From an uncultured Gammaproteobacteria bacterium (GTDB lineage: Bacteria > Pseudomonadota > Gammaproteobacteria > Pseudomonadales > UBA5518): 64,000 nucleotides of DNA. A program made the position numbers and the translations under genes. The stretch covers positions 1 through 64,000 of the forward strand of contig CAIYPF010000048.1 of the NCBI GenBank assembly GCA_903928015.1, in the 5' to 3' direction. Shown piece by piece: positions 34,950 through 42,941 of the stretch; the first letter of the stretch is position 1, and every line of letters starts with the position of its first letter. Under the pieces are notes generated by a model. It ran no database searches, had not been told where the DNA came from, and worked only from the letters and a program-made list of their open reading frames with translations.

Positions 34950-36545
34950 TCAGGGCGCCACGCCGCAGGGCTGGCGATCCAGCCACAGGCTCGCGGCGCG
35001 CGCCCGTACCAGGCCCACTCCGTAATCGGGGTCGCGCCCGGCCACGCCCAGGTCCTGGGCGGTAGTGGTGAGCGCCTGCCGGATGGTTTCGCTGTCGCAG
35101 CCCGGATGCCGGCTCCACACCAGGGCCGCCACGCCCGCCACGTGCGGCGTGGCCATCGATGTGCCGCTGAAGTAGTCATAGGGCCACTCGCTGAATGTCA
35201 GGGTTGCGGTAGTGCCCAGATACGATTGCAACAGATTCAGGCCGGTAACGCGGTCCGTGCCTACGACCGGTATCCCCACCTTTGTGCCGCTAAGGGTCCC
35301 GTAGACGGGCCCCGCCTCGTCGGCCCGGTTGTAGACCACTGCACCCACGCCTCCTGCAGCTTCGCAACTCTGCGCTTTCTCGTAGAAGAAGTAGGTGCCC
35401 CGTTCAATCAGGCAGATGGCGCCCTGGGCACCCGCGCAGTCCCCCGGGGTGCCCGCCAAACCGCAATCCACCAGGCGTCCCGCAACGGGCGTCGTGGGCA
35501 GCGCGTAGCTGTCCATGGGGATCACGGCTTGTGTTCCCAGACCGGTGCTCAGTTCGGCCTTCGTGGTTGATCCGCGCGGCACGGTCGATAGCACCGACAC
35601 GCCCGGGGCTGCCAGCAGCACACGGTTGTTGAAGTTCGAAAAGCTCGCTCGCTGGAGGTTCTCGTCTACCGCCGCTACCGAGATCACGCTGAGGTAGGAG
35701 GCGGGGTACGACATCAGCGAGCTGCCTTCGTTGCCGGCTGCGGCCACAGCGATCACGCCCGCGGCACGCGCGTCCCGGAAGGCGATCCGCTCCGTGGTCG
35801 ATGGATCGCCGCCGCCGAGGCTCATGTTGATCACTTTTGCGCCCGCGGCGATGCAGCGATCAAGCGCGGCAACGAGGTCCGAGGAATAGGCCCAGGTGTC
35901 GGTGGAGTCGAAGACCTTCACGACGTACATCGGTGCCCGCGGGAACACACCCACCACGCCCACGCCGTTGTTGCGCGCGTTGATGGTGCCGGAGACGTGC
36001 GTGCCGTGCCCCGAGCCGTCGAGCGTCCACTGCCCCGTTCCTGAGGGGTCGTCTTCGCCGCCCACGGTTGGCCGCAGGGGCTTGTCCTCGTGGCCCAGAT
36101 CGTAGCCGGAGTCGATCACGCAGACCTTTATCCCGGCGGAGGTAACGCCCGTGAGGCCCACCGCCTTCACGGCACTCACGCCGTAGGGGACGATCTGGGC
36201 GCTACCTACTGCTTCTGCGGCGGATGGCTGGATGTCTGCGCCGCTGGGGCGGGCGCGCAGCGTGGACACCGGATAGCGCGGCGGATCGGGTTCGACCAGC
36301 AGTACATCGGGGTCCTGCGCCATCTGTGCGGCCTGTGCTGCCGTCATGCGCAGCGCCATTGCGTCATGCCGCGGCAAACTGCGTTCCACACGCAGCCGCG
36401 CGTGGCTGCTGGCGCGGGCGGCGCTCCCGGGGCGGTATTTCACGATGTAACGCTGCTCGGTGCCCGCGGACGCATCCGCAGCCGTTGCTGGCGCTGCAAG
36501 AAGGCAGACGATGCAGATGTGAAGGATGTGTCTGAGGATGCCCAC
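34950..36545 (-). CDS. Secreted subtilisin-like serine protease (S8) with I9 prodomain and PA insert
   Basis: A 531-residue exported protease. The signal peptide (residues 1-22) is followed by an I9-type propeptide (about 30-87: QRYIVKYRPG ... DVLLVEPDP). The triad is Asp145 (VCVIDSGYD), His180 (GSGHGTHVSGT) and Ser463 (SGTSMATPHVAG). A protease-associated (PA) domain is inserted before the serine (GAICLIERGTYFFYEKAQSC to VVYNRADEAG), as in extracellular peptidases that take large substrates. I chose GTG 36545 with a GGGAG site at 8 bases; the open frame continues upstream to 36785 without a signal peptide. It is convergent with the isatin-hydrolase-like gene, 12 bases apart, and has no clear tie to it. 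Confidence 0.92.
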   Translation of the reverse strand: MGILRHILHICIVCLLAAPATAADASAGTEQRYIVKYRPGSAARASSHARLRVERSLPRHDAMALRMTAAQAAQMAQDPDVLLVEPDPPRYPVSTLRARPSGADIQPSAAEAVGSAQIVPYGVSAVKAVGLTGVTSAGIKVCVIDSGYDLGHEDKPLRPTVGGEDDPSGTGQWTLDGSGHGTHVSGTINARNNGVGVVGVFPRAPMYVVKVFDSTDTWAYSSDLVAALDRCIAAGAKVINMSLGGGDPSTTERIAFRDARAAGVIAVAAAGNEGSSLMSYPASYLSVISVAAVDENLQRASFSNFNNRVLLAAPGVSVLSTVPRGSTTKAELSTGLGTQAVIPMDSYALPTTPVAGRLVDCGLAGTPGDCAGAQGAICLIERGTYFFYEKAQSCEAAGGVGAVVYNRADEAGPVYGTLSGTKVGIPVVGTDRVTGLNLLQSYLGTTATLTFSEWPYDYFSGTSMATPHVAGVAALVWSRHPGCDSETIRQALTTTAQDLGVAGRDPDYGVGLVRARAASLWLDRQPCGVAP

Positions 36546-36628
36546 GCAAGCGTCTCCCGGGATTGTCCAAGGCCTCCCGGGCGAGTCTAACGGACGGGGC
36601 GGCAGCCGGACTACCGGGCCCCGTCGGG

Positions 36629-37021
36629 TCAGCTTGCCTGTGCCGCGTGCATCTGCACGATTTCGAAGAGGTAGCCGTCGGGGTCGCGGATGAACGCCAC
36701 GCTCACGTTCCACTGGGCAAGGTGCTGCGGGCCGGAAACCGCCTCCGCGCCGGCAGCGATAGCGCGCGCATAGAGGCCCTCGCAATCGTCCGTGTCGAGG
36801 TAGAGCTTCCAGAGGGCGTTGCCATGCTCGATCGGGCCGCTCTGCTCATGATGGCGCGCGAGCTGTATGCGGTTGCCGCTCGCACCGGCGAGCACCACTT
36901 CGCTGACTCCGGGGATCTCGATGCGGTGCGTCACCGAGAGGCCCAGCGCCTCGGTATAGAAGCGCTCGCTCCGCGCGAGGTCGCTTACATTGATGCAGTA
37001 CTGGTCAAGGCTGCTGCGCAT
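36629..37021 (-). CDS. VOC (glyoxalase/dioxygenase) superfamily protein
   Basis: A 130-residue vicinal oxygen chelate protein made of two beta-alpha-beta-beta-beta modules. The first begins LDQYCINVSDLARSERFYTE, the second GNALWKLYLDTDDCEGLYAR, and the end FIRDPDGYLFEIVQMH carries the glutamate that usually binds metal. The first module lacks the usual His at its start (Y-C-I-N-V in place of H-x-x-L), so metal binding may be altered. It is the last gene of a five-gene leftward operon (SDR, amidohydrolase, aldo/keto reductase, amidohydrolase, VOC), 23 bases after its neighbour. Function in that operon, perhaps ring cleavage or isomerisation, is unknown. Confidence 0.85.
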   Translation of the reverse strand: MRSSLDQYCINVSDLARSERFYTEALGLSVTHRIEIPGVSEVVLAGASGNRIQLARHHEQSGPIEHGNALWKLYLDTDDCEGLYARAIAAGAEAVSGPQHLAQWNVSVAFIRDPDGYLFEIVQMHAAQAS

Positions 37022-37044
37022 AAAAGCTCCCGTGAATGCGGTGT

Positions 37045-38277
37045 TCAGACGGCGTTGCGGAAGAGGCTGCGCTCGGGTCCGATGCGCGCCACCAGAGGGG
37101 CAAGCGCCGCGCGATCGAAGCCGTAGAAGTCTGCTGCATTGCCGCCGAGCATGGCTTCGATCTCGGCATCCGGCAGGCCGCGGAACACCTCTACCATCAT
37201 CTGCTGCGTGAGGGGCCAGGTGCCTTCGGGGTGGGGGTAGTCGCTGCCCCACATGATGGTCTGCAGGCCGATCTGGTGGCGCAGTTCCGCCTCGCGGCGC
37301 GACATCGCCGAACTTCCCACGCGCACGTTGCGGCGGAAGTACTCGCTCGGCTTCATGCTCAGATGCTCTTTGTAGCCGGTGCCGAGCTTGGCCGAGAAGT
37401 GGTGATCCCCGTAGCGCTGGTCCATCAACTGCAGGAGTTCCGGCACCCAGATGGTGCTGCCCTCGGTCACCGCCACGCGCAGCCCCGGGAAGCGCTCGAA
37501 GACGCCACCCCAGATCATGAACACCAGCGGCCGTGTGAGCCACCATGCCACTTCGGTGACGTAGATGCCGAGCCCGCCGGGGAGCGCCACCGGCGGCTCG
37601 CCGTCGGTTTGCACGCCGAAGATCGATGCGCCGAAGTATTCCTCCATCGGCGCTGCGCCCGAATGGAAGTGGATCACCATGCCGAGGTCCTGGCAGGCGG
37701 CCCAGAGCGGATCGTACTTGGGGTGATGATAGGGCGACTGCCCCGTCATCATGTGCGGCAGCATGATGCCCCGCAGGCCGTTTTCACGCGCCCACTTCAC
37801 CTCTTGCACCGCCACGTCCACGCCCCAGTAGGGCGTGATGAGCGCGAGCCCGAAGCGGCGCAGCGGGCAGGCCCCGACGAACTCCGAGAGCCAGCGGTTA
37901 TGTGCGCGTATGCCGGCCCATTGCAGTTCCGGCACCACGCCCACGGGCATCAGGCCGAGATCGCCACCGAAGGGCGGCGAGTTCTGCTCCGTGAGTCCGT
38001 CGACAAAGAGAATCTCGGCGGCCACGCCGTCGGCATCGAGGATCTCGTTGCGCCGCTCGCTGTCCCATGCGCCCGCCAGACCGTGGCTCTTGTCGGCCGC
38101 CCAGTTGAGGCTCTCCTGCCGCATCTCGAGCATCTCGCCTGCCTGGGCGAGCGCTGCCATGCGGGCGGCATGCTGGATGTCGAATTCTGCGCGGTATTGC
38201 GGGTCGAGGTAATCGCGGTAGACCTCGGGGCGGGGGCCGGCGTGTCCGTCCGAGGAGATGACGAGGTAACGGTCCAT
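37045..38277 (-). CDS. Amidohydrolase-2 family protein (ACMSD-like), paralogue A
   Basis: A 410-residue TIM-barrel metal hydrolase of PF04909. The C-terminal signature TIMWGSDYPHPEGTWPLTQQ is clear and VIHFHSGAAP carries a metal-ligand histidine. The N-terminal H-x-H of the family is reduced to DGHAG in YLVISSDGHAGPRPEVY. Members include decarboxylases and hydrolases of aromatic or dicarboxylic substrates. A paralogue (39276-40517) lies in the same operon on the far side of an aldo/keto reductase gene; both share the DYPHxEGTWP block and the ending AALAPLxxRIGP. Gap to the aldo/keto reductase gene is 15 bases. Substrate unknown. Confidence 0.85.
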   Translation of the reverse strand: MDRYLVISSDGHAGPRPEVYRDYLDPQYRAEFDIQHAARMAALAQAGEMLEMRQESLNWAADKSHGLAGAWDSERRNEILDADGVAAEILFVDGLTEQNSPPFGGDLGLMPVGVVPELQWAGIRAHNRWLSEFVGACPLRRFGLALITPYWGVDVAVQEVKWARENGLRGIMLPHMMTGQSPYHHPKYDPLWAACQDLGMVIHFHSGAAPMEEYFGASIFGVQTDGEPPVALPGGLGIYVTEVAWWLTRPLVFMIWGGVFERFPGLRVAVTEGSTIWVPELLQLMDQRYGDHHFSAKLGTGYKEHLSMKPSEYFRRNVRVGSSAMSRREAELRHQIGLQTIMWGSDYPHPEGTWPLTQQMMVEVFRGLPDAEIEAMLGGNAADFYGFDRAALAPLVARIGPERSLFRNAV

Positions 38278-38292
38278 CGGGTGGCTCCTGTC

Positions 38293-39264
38293 TCAGGCGT
38301 CGTGGAGTTGGCGCAGTTCCGCCGTATCCAGCGTGACGCGCGTGGCGGCGATGCTCGAGCGCAGCTGCGGGACGCTGCTTGCGCCGATTATCGGGATCGT
38401 GGGTAGCGGCTGCGAACACAGATACGCGAGCACCACGGCATTCACATCACAGCCATGGCGCGCCGCGAGGGCCTGCAGCACTGGCAGCTTGCGGCGGTTG
38501 ATGTCGTGGTCGTAGACGCCCGCGATGTCCGCGCCCATCGCCTCGCCCGTCTTGCCGGCCGCGAGCTTGCTGAAATAGCCCCGGCTCTGGCCGGAATAGG
38601 GAATCTGCGTGATCCCCGCGGCGTGCACTGCCTGATGGCCGTCGTCGTAGTAGGCGCCCGGCGCGTAGCCCGCGATCACGTTGCGGTCCGGCTCGGCGAG
38701 CCCCCACATGGGCTGCGAGGCGGCGAAGCCAGGGTGGCCGCGCGAGGCCGCGTGGGCCTGCGCCTCGGCGATGCGCGCGGCCGTCCAGTTCGAGCAACCG
38801 AACAGCCGGATGCGGCCCGAGGCCTGCGCTGCGATCAGCGCGTCGACGATCTCTGCGGCCGGACGCGAGGGATCGTCGCGGTGCAGCCAGTAGAGATCCA
38901 CGTAGTGCATCTTCAGGTTCTCGAGACTCTCGCCCAGATCCTGCTCCATCAGCGCGGGCGTCACGCGCAGTGCGAAGTCCCCGGCGCGGTAGTCGAACTC
39001 GCAGCCCTTGGTGGCGAGCAGGTAGCTGCCACGCGCGCGCGTCGACAGCAGGTCTCCCAGCAAGCGCTCGCTCGCGGCGCGCTCTATGCCGGGCACCCAG
39101 TCACCGTAGGAGTGGGCGGTGTCGAGGAAATTCCCGCCGCCCTCGAAGAAGGCCTCCAGCAAATCCGCGGCCGCGCTCCGGTCCTGCGCTGTGCCGAACA
39201 TATTGGTGCCGAAGCACAGCTGGCTGGGCGCGATCGCGAAGCCGGGGAGAGGAATGGTTTTCAT
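38293..39264 (-). CDS. Aldo/keto reductase
   Basis: A 323-residue NADPH-dependent aldo/keto reductase barrel. It has LCFGTNMFGTAQDRSAAADL at the start, NFLDTAHSYGDWVPGIERAA with the catalytic Asp and Tyr, ATKGCEF with the Lys, and DLYWLHRDDPSRP with the His, so the tetrad is complete. The C-terminal IPIIGASSVPQLRSSI binds the cofactor phosphate. The group resembles auxin-induced/Tas-type reductases. The ATG at 39264 is 11 bases after the stop of the upstream amidohydrolase gene; the frame continues to 39480 but overlaps that gene. It lies between two amidohydrolase paralogues, so it likely handles an aldehyde or ketone in the same route. Confidence 0.88.
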   Translation of the reverse strand: MKTIPLPGFAIAPSQLCFGTNMFGTAQDRSAAADLLEAFFEGGGNFLDTAHSYGDWVPGIERAASERLLGDLLSTRARGSYLLATKGCEFDYRAGDFALRVTPALMEQDLGESLENLKMHYVDLYWLHRDDPSRPAAEIVDALIAAQASGRIRLFGCSNWTAARIAEAQAHAASRGHPGFAASQPMWGLAEPDRNVIAGYAPGAYYDDGHQAVHAAGITQIPYSGQSRGYFSKLAAGKTGEAMGADIAGVYDHDINRRKLPVLQALAARHGCDVNAVVLAYLCSQPLPTIPIIGASSVPQLRSSIAATRVTLDTAELRQLHDA

Positions 39265-39275
39265 GGGACTTCCGG

Positions 39276-40517
39276 TCAGTGGCCGCGTATCGCGGAGAGT
39301 GTGGGGCCGATACGTTCGGCCAGCGGCGCGAGTGCGGCCACATCGAAGCCGTAGGCCTTGGCAGCATTCAGTCCGAGTATGTCGCGGATCTCCTGCTCGG
39401 GGTACAGCGCGAAGGTCTCGTTGAGTGCTTTCATCGTGTTGGGCCAGGTGCCCTCGAGGTGCGGGTAGTCCGAGCCCCACATCAGGCGGTCAACGCCGAT
39501 CTGGTGACGGAAGCGGCCTTCGTGTTCCGGCATGAACGAGGCGCCCAGCCAGCAGTTGCGCGCGAAATAGCCCGAGGGCGTCATGTTGAGCCCGCGGTTG
39601 AAGTGCTTGAACATCGGGCTCGCGGCCTTGAATTCCAGCACGCGCAGTTTCTCGACGACCCAGCCCACGCCCGTCTCGGTCAGCATGTACTTGATGTTCG
39701 GGTAACGCTCGAATACGCCCGCCCAGAGCATCGCGGTGAAGGGGCGCTGCGCCCACATGTCGACCTCGGAGATGAACATCGCCGTGGCCGAGGGCAGGTC
39801 GCCGTAGTCCGGGGACCAGCCCGAGTGCGATTGCACCGGCATGTCGAGCTCCTCGCACACGGCCCAGATCGGCTCGTAGCGCGGGTGGTGGTAGAAGGGG
39901 TGCCGGCCGGTGGAGGAGGGCAGCAGCACGCCGCCCCAGAGGCCCATCGCGCGTGCGGAGCGAATTTCCCTGACGCTTGCCTCGATGTCCTCGACGTCGA
40001 TCAGCGCCACGCCTGCTTGCCGCGCCGGGTTCGCGCTGCAGAAATCCGCGAGCCAGCGGTTGTAGGCCTGGCAGCCCGCGAAGCTCTGCTCGGGCGTCAC
40101 CGGGTAACGGTACTGCATCAGTCCCGCGCCGAAAGGCGCCATCTGCGGGAAGATCACTTCACCCGCGATGCCGTCGGCATCGAGCTCCTGCATGCGCACG
40201 GTGGCGTCGAACTCGCCACGCCGCGGCGCGAAGGGGCTGCTCGCATCGCCCAGCATCCCGAGGATGTCGGCATCGTTCAATTTGAGCGTGGGGTCGGAGA
40301 ATGCCTGCATGCGCGCACCGCCTTCGCCGGCCTGCTCGCTGTAGGTTTTCACGGCCTCCTGGTCGAAGAAGGTGCCCGCTCGGCTGTACATCTCCCTCGC
40401 ATATGCGAGCCACCAGGCATTGGCCGCGTCGTGGAAGGCACGCGGCATGTACTCGTTGTAGGTGGCGGGCAGGGCGCCCGCGTGGCAGTCGGAGCTGATG
40501 ACGAGTACGCGCTGCAT
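39276..40517 (-). CDS. Amidohydrolase-2 family protein (ACMSD-like), paralogue B
   Basis: A 413-residue paralogue of the amidohydrolase at 37045-38277. The N-terminus is VLVISSDCHAGALPATYNEY, again with D-x-H-A-G in place of the usual H-x-H. The core has VQSHSGWSPDYGDLP and the C-terminal LMWGSDYPHLEGTWPNTMKA. A MQRVLV start at 40517 is chosen: it leaves a one-base gap to the SDR stop, whereas an in-frame ATG at 40559 would overlap that gene. Its substrate is unknown. Two divergent copies in one operon suggest successive steps on related intermediates or a heteromer. Confidence 0.85.
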   Translation of the reverse strand: MQRVLVISSDCHAGALPATYNEYMPRAFHDAANAWWLAYAREMYSRAGTFFDQEAVKTYSEQAGEGGARMQAFSDPTLKLNDADILGMLGDASSPFAPRRGEFDATVRMQELDADGIAGEVIFPQMAPFGAGLMQYRYPVTPEQSFAGCQAYNRWLADFCSANPARQAGVALIDVEDIEASVREIRSARAMGLWGGVLLPSSTGRHPFYHHPRYEPIWAVCEELDMPVQSHSGWSPDYGDLPSATAMFISEVDMWAQRPFTAMLWAGVFERYPNIKYMLTETGVGWVVEKLRVLEFKAASPMFKHFNRGLNMTPSGYFARNCWLGASFMPEHEGRFRHQIGVDRLMWGSDYPHLEGTWPNTMKALNETFALYPEQEIRDILGLNAAKAYGFDVAALAPLAERIGPTLSAIRGH

Positions 40518-40518
40518 A

Positions 40519-41394
40519 TCAGTCGAGTCCCATGTGGCGAAGTTCGATCGGGCATTCACCGCGGGCGAGCTTCTGCGCGCGCTCGACCAGCGTGGCTTCC
40601 ATGGTTTCGCGGCCGATCATGATCACGAAGTCCCCGCGGCGGATGCCGGCGATGGCGAACTGCGCGAGTTCGTCCAGATCCTGCACGGGCAGCTGCCACC
40701 CCGCCTTGCGGGCGCCTTCCATGAAGTCATCGAAAGTGGTCTCGCGGGCGGCATCGACCTGGGTCGAGCGGGCAAGTTCTGCGGGACGGTTGCGCTTGGT
40801 GGTCCATATGCCGGTGTTCAGCATGCCGCCCGAGGGGTAGAAGATCGCGGCGCGGAGCTTGGTGCCGCGGCCTTCCAACTGGGCGCCGAGGCATTCGGTC
40901 ATGGTCGAAACGGCCGCCTTGCTCGAGGCATAGACCACCTGCTGCGCGAGCGGCGAGATGCCGCCGTCGCCCGAGGAGGTGTTCATCACGAAGCCTTCTT
41001 CGCCCGAGGCGATCATGCGCGGCACGAAGGCCTGAACCCCGTGCGCCACACCGAGCACGTTCACGCCGTGGACCCACTGGAAGTCCGAGGACTCGGTTTC
41101 CCAGAGGTCGAGGTTGGGCGCCGAGACGCCCGCGTTGTTGCACAGGATGTGGCAGACGCCATGGGTGGCGAAGACGTGGTCGGCGAGTGCTTTCACCGAG
41201 GCGTACTTCGATACGTCGCAGACCACGCCGCTCGCGCCTGCGCCCAGTTCCGTCGTGGCACGCTCCAGCGCTCCGGCTTCCACGTCGGCGATAACGACCT
41301 TCATGCCTTCGCCGAGGAATGCCTTGGCGAGCGCCTTGCCGATGCCGCTCGCGCCGCCGGTGACTACCGCTACCTTGCCGTTGAGATCCTGCAT
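40519..41394 (-). CDS. Short-chain dehydrogenase/reductase
   Basis: A 291-residue classical SDR. The cofactor motif TGGASGIG is at residues about 12-19, followed by CNNAGVSAP, a serine in MNTSSGDGG, and the Y-x-x-x-K in VYASSKAAV, so it is catalytically complete. An Asp after strand 2 (VVIADVEAG) favours NAD. It is the first gene of the leftward operon and has a ribosome site GGAG. A long C-terminal part (DDFMEGARKAGWQLPVQDLD) is typical of SDRs for bulky hydrophobic alcohols, such as those in sterol or terpenoid degraders. The substrate is unknown. Confidence 0.88.
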   Translation of the reverse strand: MQDLNGKVAVVTGGASGIGKALAKAFLGEGMKVVIADVEAGALERATTELGAGASGVVCDVSKYASVKALADHVFATHGVCHILCNNAGVSAPNLDLWETESSDFQWVHGVNVLGVAHGVQAFVPRMIASGEEGFVMNTSSGDGGISPLAQQVVYASSKAAVSTMTECLGAQLEGRGTKLRAAIFYPSGGMLNTGIWTTKRNRPAELARSTQVDAARETTFDDFMEGARKAGWQLPVQDLDELAQFAIAGIRRGDFVIMIGRETMEATLVERAQKLARGECPIELRHMGLD

Positions 41395-41412
41395 CGACGT
41401 GCTCCGATTGGG

Positions 41413-41418
41413 GTTATA
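41413..41418 (-). promoter_or_regulatory. Possible -10 box of the SDR operon
   Basis: TATAAC reads on the minus strand 18 bases before the SDR ATG, putting the transcript start about 12 bases upstream of it, just before the GGAG ribosome site. No good -35 box is visible. The rest of the 207-base gap to opgC shows no other clear element apart from TAAGGT (41570 region), a possible -10 for opgC. Confidence 0.3.
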
Positions 41419-41601
41419 CGAGGCCGACACGGTAGTCCCCGGCGGCAAGGCAGCGCAATTTACAGAACGCTAACAATCTCCACCCCGGTTGAGAGGCACG
41501 AGCCCGACGCAGTTTCAGGCAGGCCGGGAGAGGGTCGGGGGCATGGCTTGTGGCCCCCTGCCTGCCTCGCTAAGGTGCGGCTTTCATCATTCCGGCGTCC
41601 G

Positions 41602-42780
41602 ATGTCAGCCACCGATCACGCTCCCTACGCGCCGCCGGCCGGCGGACGCGACCTTCGCCTCGATTTCATGCGCGGCTTCGTGATGCTCTTCGTCATCTGC
41701 GTCCACCTCGAGTACCTCTCCTTCATCAACGCCTTCATGTGGGAACGTGTGGGCTTCTTCTCGAGCGCCGAGGGCTTCGTCGGGCTCTCCGGCGTGGTGC
41801 TGGGTATGGTCTACGGGCAGAAGGTCGGGCGGGAGGGTTTTGCCGCCTGCGCCACCCGCATCTGGCGTCGTGCCTGGCAGCTCTACCGCGTGAACGTCGT
41901 CGTGATCGCCAGCATCCTGCTGCTGCGCGCCTTGCCTTGGCCCGACACTGCGGTACTTACCCATTGGCAGCCCGCCACGGGCGGTCAGGGCTACGATCTG
42001 TTCCCGCCCGAGGGAACGGTGTGGTGGCAACTTATATGGCAGGCACTGCTGTTGCAGATCGGCCCGCACCAGTTCCAGGTGATGGGGCTATACGTGCTCG
42101 TGATTGCCGGCGCGCCCGCAGTACTCCTCGCCCTGCACCGCGGGCACTGGCGGGCTGCCCTGGCGGCGAGCGTGGCGATTTACCTGCTGAACCTCTGGCT
42201 GGGTCTCAGGCTCGGCCCGCTCAAATCCGAGTACGCCTTCCCCGCGCTCTCCTGGCAGCTTCTCTTCTACGGCGGCATGGTCGCGGGCTTCCATCATCGC
42301 GCGGTGTTTGCGTACCTCGCCGGGCCGGCGGGCCGACGGGCGGTGCTGTTGGCCGCGGCAGTCAGCCTTCTCTTCGCGCTGGCGGCGCTTGGCAACCCGG
42401 GCACGGCCTTCTGGCCCTGGCCGCTGCCGTACCGCTACGACCCGGCTCTGTTCCAACAGGTCTACGACACCTGGCTCGCCAAGGAACGCCTGGCGCCCCT
42501 GCGGCTTCTGAACAACCTCTGTTTCTACGCCTGCTTCTTTGCGCTGCTCAGCCGCCAGTGGGATCTGTGCAACCGCCTGCTCGGCTGGTTGCTGGTGCCG
42601 ATCGGGCAGGCTTCTCTCTATGTTTTCATCTGGCACGTTTACGTGGTGCTGCTCGTGGCCAACACGCCGCTTGGCGCGCTGCACAGTCTCTGGATGAACA
42701 CGCTGGTCCACGCTGGCGCGGTGCTGCTGCTCTGGTGGATGGTAAAGAGGCGTTTCCTTTTTGCCGTGGTGCCGCGCTGA
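41602..42780 (+). CDS. opgC: OpgC-like membrane acyltransferase/succinyltransferase
   Basis: A 392-residue membrane protein with about ten hydrophobic segments. It opens with RDLRLDFMRGFVMLFVICVH, the OpgC-type variant of the acyltransferase-3 start (R-x-D-x-x-R-G), and has GFVGLSGVVLGMVYGQKVGR and VMGLYVLVIAGAPAVLLAL. In E. coli OpgC adds succinyl groups to osmoregulated periplasmic glucans. No opgGH genes are beside it, so the acceptor could be another surface sugar. The ATG at 41602 follows shortly after a weak -10-like TAAGGT. Downstream is the TonB receptor after 161 bases with its own promoter. Confidence 0.82.
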   Translation: MSATDHAPYAPPAGGRDLRLDFMRGFVMLFVICVHLEYLSFINAFMWERVGFFSSAEGFVGLSGVVLGMVYGQKVGREGFAACATRIWRRAWQLYRVNVVVIASILLLRALPWPDTAVLTHWQPATGGQGYDLFPPEGTVWWQLIWQALLLQIGPHQFQVMGLYVLVIAGAPAVLLALHRGHWRAALAASVAIYLLNLWLGLRLGPLKSEYAFPALSWQLLFYGGMVAGFHHRAVFAYLAGPAGRRAVLLAAAVSLLFALAALGNPGTAFWPWPLPYRYDPALFQQVYDTWLAKERLAPLRLLNNLCFYACFFALLSRQWDLCNRLLGWLLVPIGQASLYVFIWHVYVVLLVANTPLGALHSLWMNTLVHAGAVLLLWWMVKRRFLFAVVPR

Positions 42781-42821
42781 ATGCGGCGTGCCCGGATCCC
42801 GGCCGCGATGGTCAGGAACCA

Positions 42822-42882
42822 TTGACAATGCCCCACCCGGATGGACTAGAGTCCGGCTGCCTCGGCAGGCAACGGTTGCCTG
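42822..42882 (+). promoter_or_regulatory. TonB-receptor promoter with downstream palindrome
   Basis: A perfect -35 box TTGACA (42822-42827) is followed after 19 bases by TAGAGT (42847-42852). About 14 bases on lies the palindrome CAGGCAAC-G-GTTGCCTG (42866-42882), which overlaps or follows the expected transcript start near 42859. The palindrome could be an operator for a repressor or a leader hairpin. The leader before the ATG at 42942 is about 83 bases with an AGGAG ribosome site. Confidence 0.5.
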
Positions 42883-42941
42883 ACCGGGGTGTGTGAGAAA
42901 AACCGTAGATAACCTTTCAAGCGGCCAGGAGTTTCAGAGCT

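Noticed and set aside
42636-42650. GTTTACGTGG as a third MarR operator
   Set aside because: It lies inside the coding part of the OpgC-like gene, is only half palindromic and matches one arm of the motif by chance.
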